Assembly: GCA_015233895.1 (NCBI GenBank)
Contig: JADFXG010000002.1
Span: 124,001-188,000 of the forward strand
DNA length: 64,000 bases
Source: Nitrospirota bacterium
GTDB lineage: Bacteria; Nitrospirota; Thermodesulfovibrionia; Thermodesulfovibrionales; Magnetobacteriaceae
Reading direction: 5' to 3'
Positions within the stretch are counted from its first letter, which is position 1. Each line of letters starts with the position of its first letter. The notes under the pieces are model-generated. The model saw only the letters and a program-made list of their open reading frames with translations, was not told the origin of the DNA and made no database searches. The position numbers and the translations under genes were made by a program. Shown one piece after another: positions 62,866 to 64,000 of this stretch.

Positions 62866-64000
62866 TTACGTCTTTTTAATGCTGCACAACAACCCTCTTA
62901 ACCGGTAAGAACCAAAGGCAGGGTCATAGGGGGGAGTATCTGACGTTAACACATTGGCATTGGAGCGAAACAAGGAGTCCTCATCGGGGGCAGATGCGGT
63001 AGAAATATCCTCAGGAAACCACCAGCCATGCTCCACACTTATAACTTTGGGAGCAATATCCACAGTAACTTTTGCTGTCATGCGGATTTCTCCGCGGGGG
63101 CTCGACACTGTCACCCGATCACCATCTGCCACTCCGGCTGCCTTAGCGGTTTCCGGATGCAACTCAACCAGCGGGTCAGGATGGCGCTCTCTTAGTCCCT
63201 TTATTTGTCTGTGCTCACTGTGGAAAAACTCACGGCATCTGCCGCCGGTTATTAACACATATGGGTAGTCATTTAATAGCTCCGGAGTGCTAACAGGACT
63301 TTCCGGAGGTTCCACATAATCGGGAAGAGGAGCATAGCCCATCCGCTTTAACACTGAACTATAGAGCTCAACTTTTTTTGAGGGCGTACGAAACCCTTTT
63401 GTCTTGTACTTATAATACTCATGCGGCGGACAATGTGACCCTTTTTTAGCAAGCTCTTCAAACCCTGTTCCAATATTGCCAAGCTGATGGTTAAATATGT
63501 CCATGTAAGACATATCCTGAGAGGGCAGCGACAGGCGTTTAGAGAGCTCATCTATTATCCACTCATCCTGCCGTGCACTGTAGTATGATGTCAGAGCGCG
63601 CTGAGCATAGACATAATTTTCAACAACAAGCGGTATTCCCATAAGATGATTAATTTCAGGCCAAAAAGCAGCCGGCAGCACATAATCTGCCTGAAGTGCA
63701 GACGGAGTCATAAATAAATCTGTGGCTACAAGCAGGTCAAGTTTTCTAAGCGCCGATAAAGTCCTTTTTGGATTTGACACGGTAAGAAGCGGATTGTTAC
63801 CAAATAACAGAAGCGCTCTCACCCGGTAGGGAATCCCCTCATCAATAGCCTTAAAAAGCCCGGGGATGTGAGCCGATGGCATGTAGGCACGCCAGCCGCT
63901 TAATAGTTTAAATTCCTCAGCGCCAATCCTTTTTTGCGAAGACTCGGCTGGAAGTTTATCTTTTAACACGGGATAGTTCTTAAGTATATTCATTCCTAAA
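62866..64000 (-). CDS. Molybdopterin-dependent oxidoreductase, C-terminal part (gene runs off the window end)
   Basis: Open to the last base, so the start, the Fe-S cluster site and any twin-arginine signal lie outside. About 378 codons of a DMSO-reductase-family catalytic subunit: LLLFGNNPLLTVSNPKRTL, ATDLFMTPSALQADYVLPAA, FWPEINHLMGIPLVVENYVY in the catalytic region, then the molybdopterin-dinucleotide binding domain with LITGGRCREFFHSEHRQI, HPETAKAAGVADGDRVTVSS and SVEHGWWFPED. This layout suits the polysulfide/thiosulfate/arsenate-type group, but the substrate cannot be told from this part. Confidence 0.88.
   Translation of the reverse strand, partial: LGMNILKNYPVLKDKLPAESSQKRIGAEEFKLLSGWRAYMPSAHIPGLFKAIDEGIPYRVRALLLFGNNPLLTVSNPKRTLSALRKLDLLVATDLFMTPSALQADYVLPAAFWPEINHLMGIPLVVENYVYAQRALTSYYSARQDEWIIDELSKRLSLPSQDMSYMDIFNHQLGNIGTGFEELAKKGSHCPPHEYYKYKTKGFRTPSKKVELYSSVLKRMGYAPLPDYVEPPESPVSTPELLNDYPYVLITGGRCREFFHSEHRQIKGLRERHPDPLVELHPETAKAAGVADGDRVTVSSPRGEIRMTAKVTVDIAPKVISVEHGWWFPEDISTASAPDEDSLFRSNANVLTSDTPPYDPAFGSYRLRGLLCSIKKT

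Noticed and set aside
1-64000. CRISPR array or cas genes
   Set aside because: No regularly spaced direct repeats and no Cas-like proteins were seen; the short repeats present are hairpin or tandem elements.

Overview
The window is bacterial chromosome with compact operons, strong Shine-Dalgarno sites and one tRNA gene. Deep-branching Nitrospirota is my best guess, from the general look of the ribosomal, PheT and small hypothetical proteins; this is a low-confidence inference and no marker gene settles it. There is no rRNA and no CRISPR array.

Layout. (1) 1-1220: a decayed accessory patch with the 5' end of a DUF4062 gene, an IS3-type transposase remnant abutting a frameshifted Mu-like virion gene remnant, a coiled-coil membrane protein gene and tRNA-Arg(CCU). 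(2) 1.4-6.0 kb: housekeeping genes: an amino-acid permease, a DedA protein, a receiver-like protein, an RlpA-like protein and ApbE. (3) 6.2-10.05 kb, plus strand: rpmI-rplT-pheS-pheT. (4) 10.1-15.7 kb: a small conserved protein, two secreted hydrolase-like proteins, hicBA beside a truncated Rpn nuclease tail, then a repeat-rich stretch without genes. (5) 15.8-18.2 kb, minus strand: thrS-infC, the other half of the classical thrS-infC-rpmI-rplT-pheST cluster, which here is split and in opposite orientation. Both genes seem to lack AUG/GUG/UUG starts (ATT and ATA). (6) 18.2-19.2 kb: a secreted deacetylase-like protein. (7) 19.4-38.3 kb, minus strand: str, S10, spc and alpha operons as one run from rpsL to rplQ, with consensus sigma70 promoters before rpsL and before tuf. 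(8) 38.6-60.1 kb, plus strand: three large modular type I polyketide synthases preceded by a DUF697 gene. A three-gene cassette (DUF262 protein, AAA ATPase, unknown protein) lies between the second and third synthase. (9) 60.2-64 kb: a UPF0175/DUF3368 toxin-antitoxin pair, a four-EF-hand protein, dodecin, a tiny ORF and the C-terminal part of a molybdopterin oxidoreductase running off the end.

The synthases read ACP-KS-AT-MT-KR-ACP, KS-DH-KR-ACP and KS-AT-DH-ER-KR-ACP. The middle one has lost its AT cleanly, and no thioesterase or other release domain is present. Read collinearly they would make a methyl-branched, partly reduced chain on an unknown starter, with release by an enzyme outside the window. 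The cassette between them has the make-up of an anti-phage system (NTP-sensing DUF262, SMC/OLD-like ATPase, putative effector) and is the best candidate for an undescribed system.
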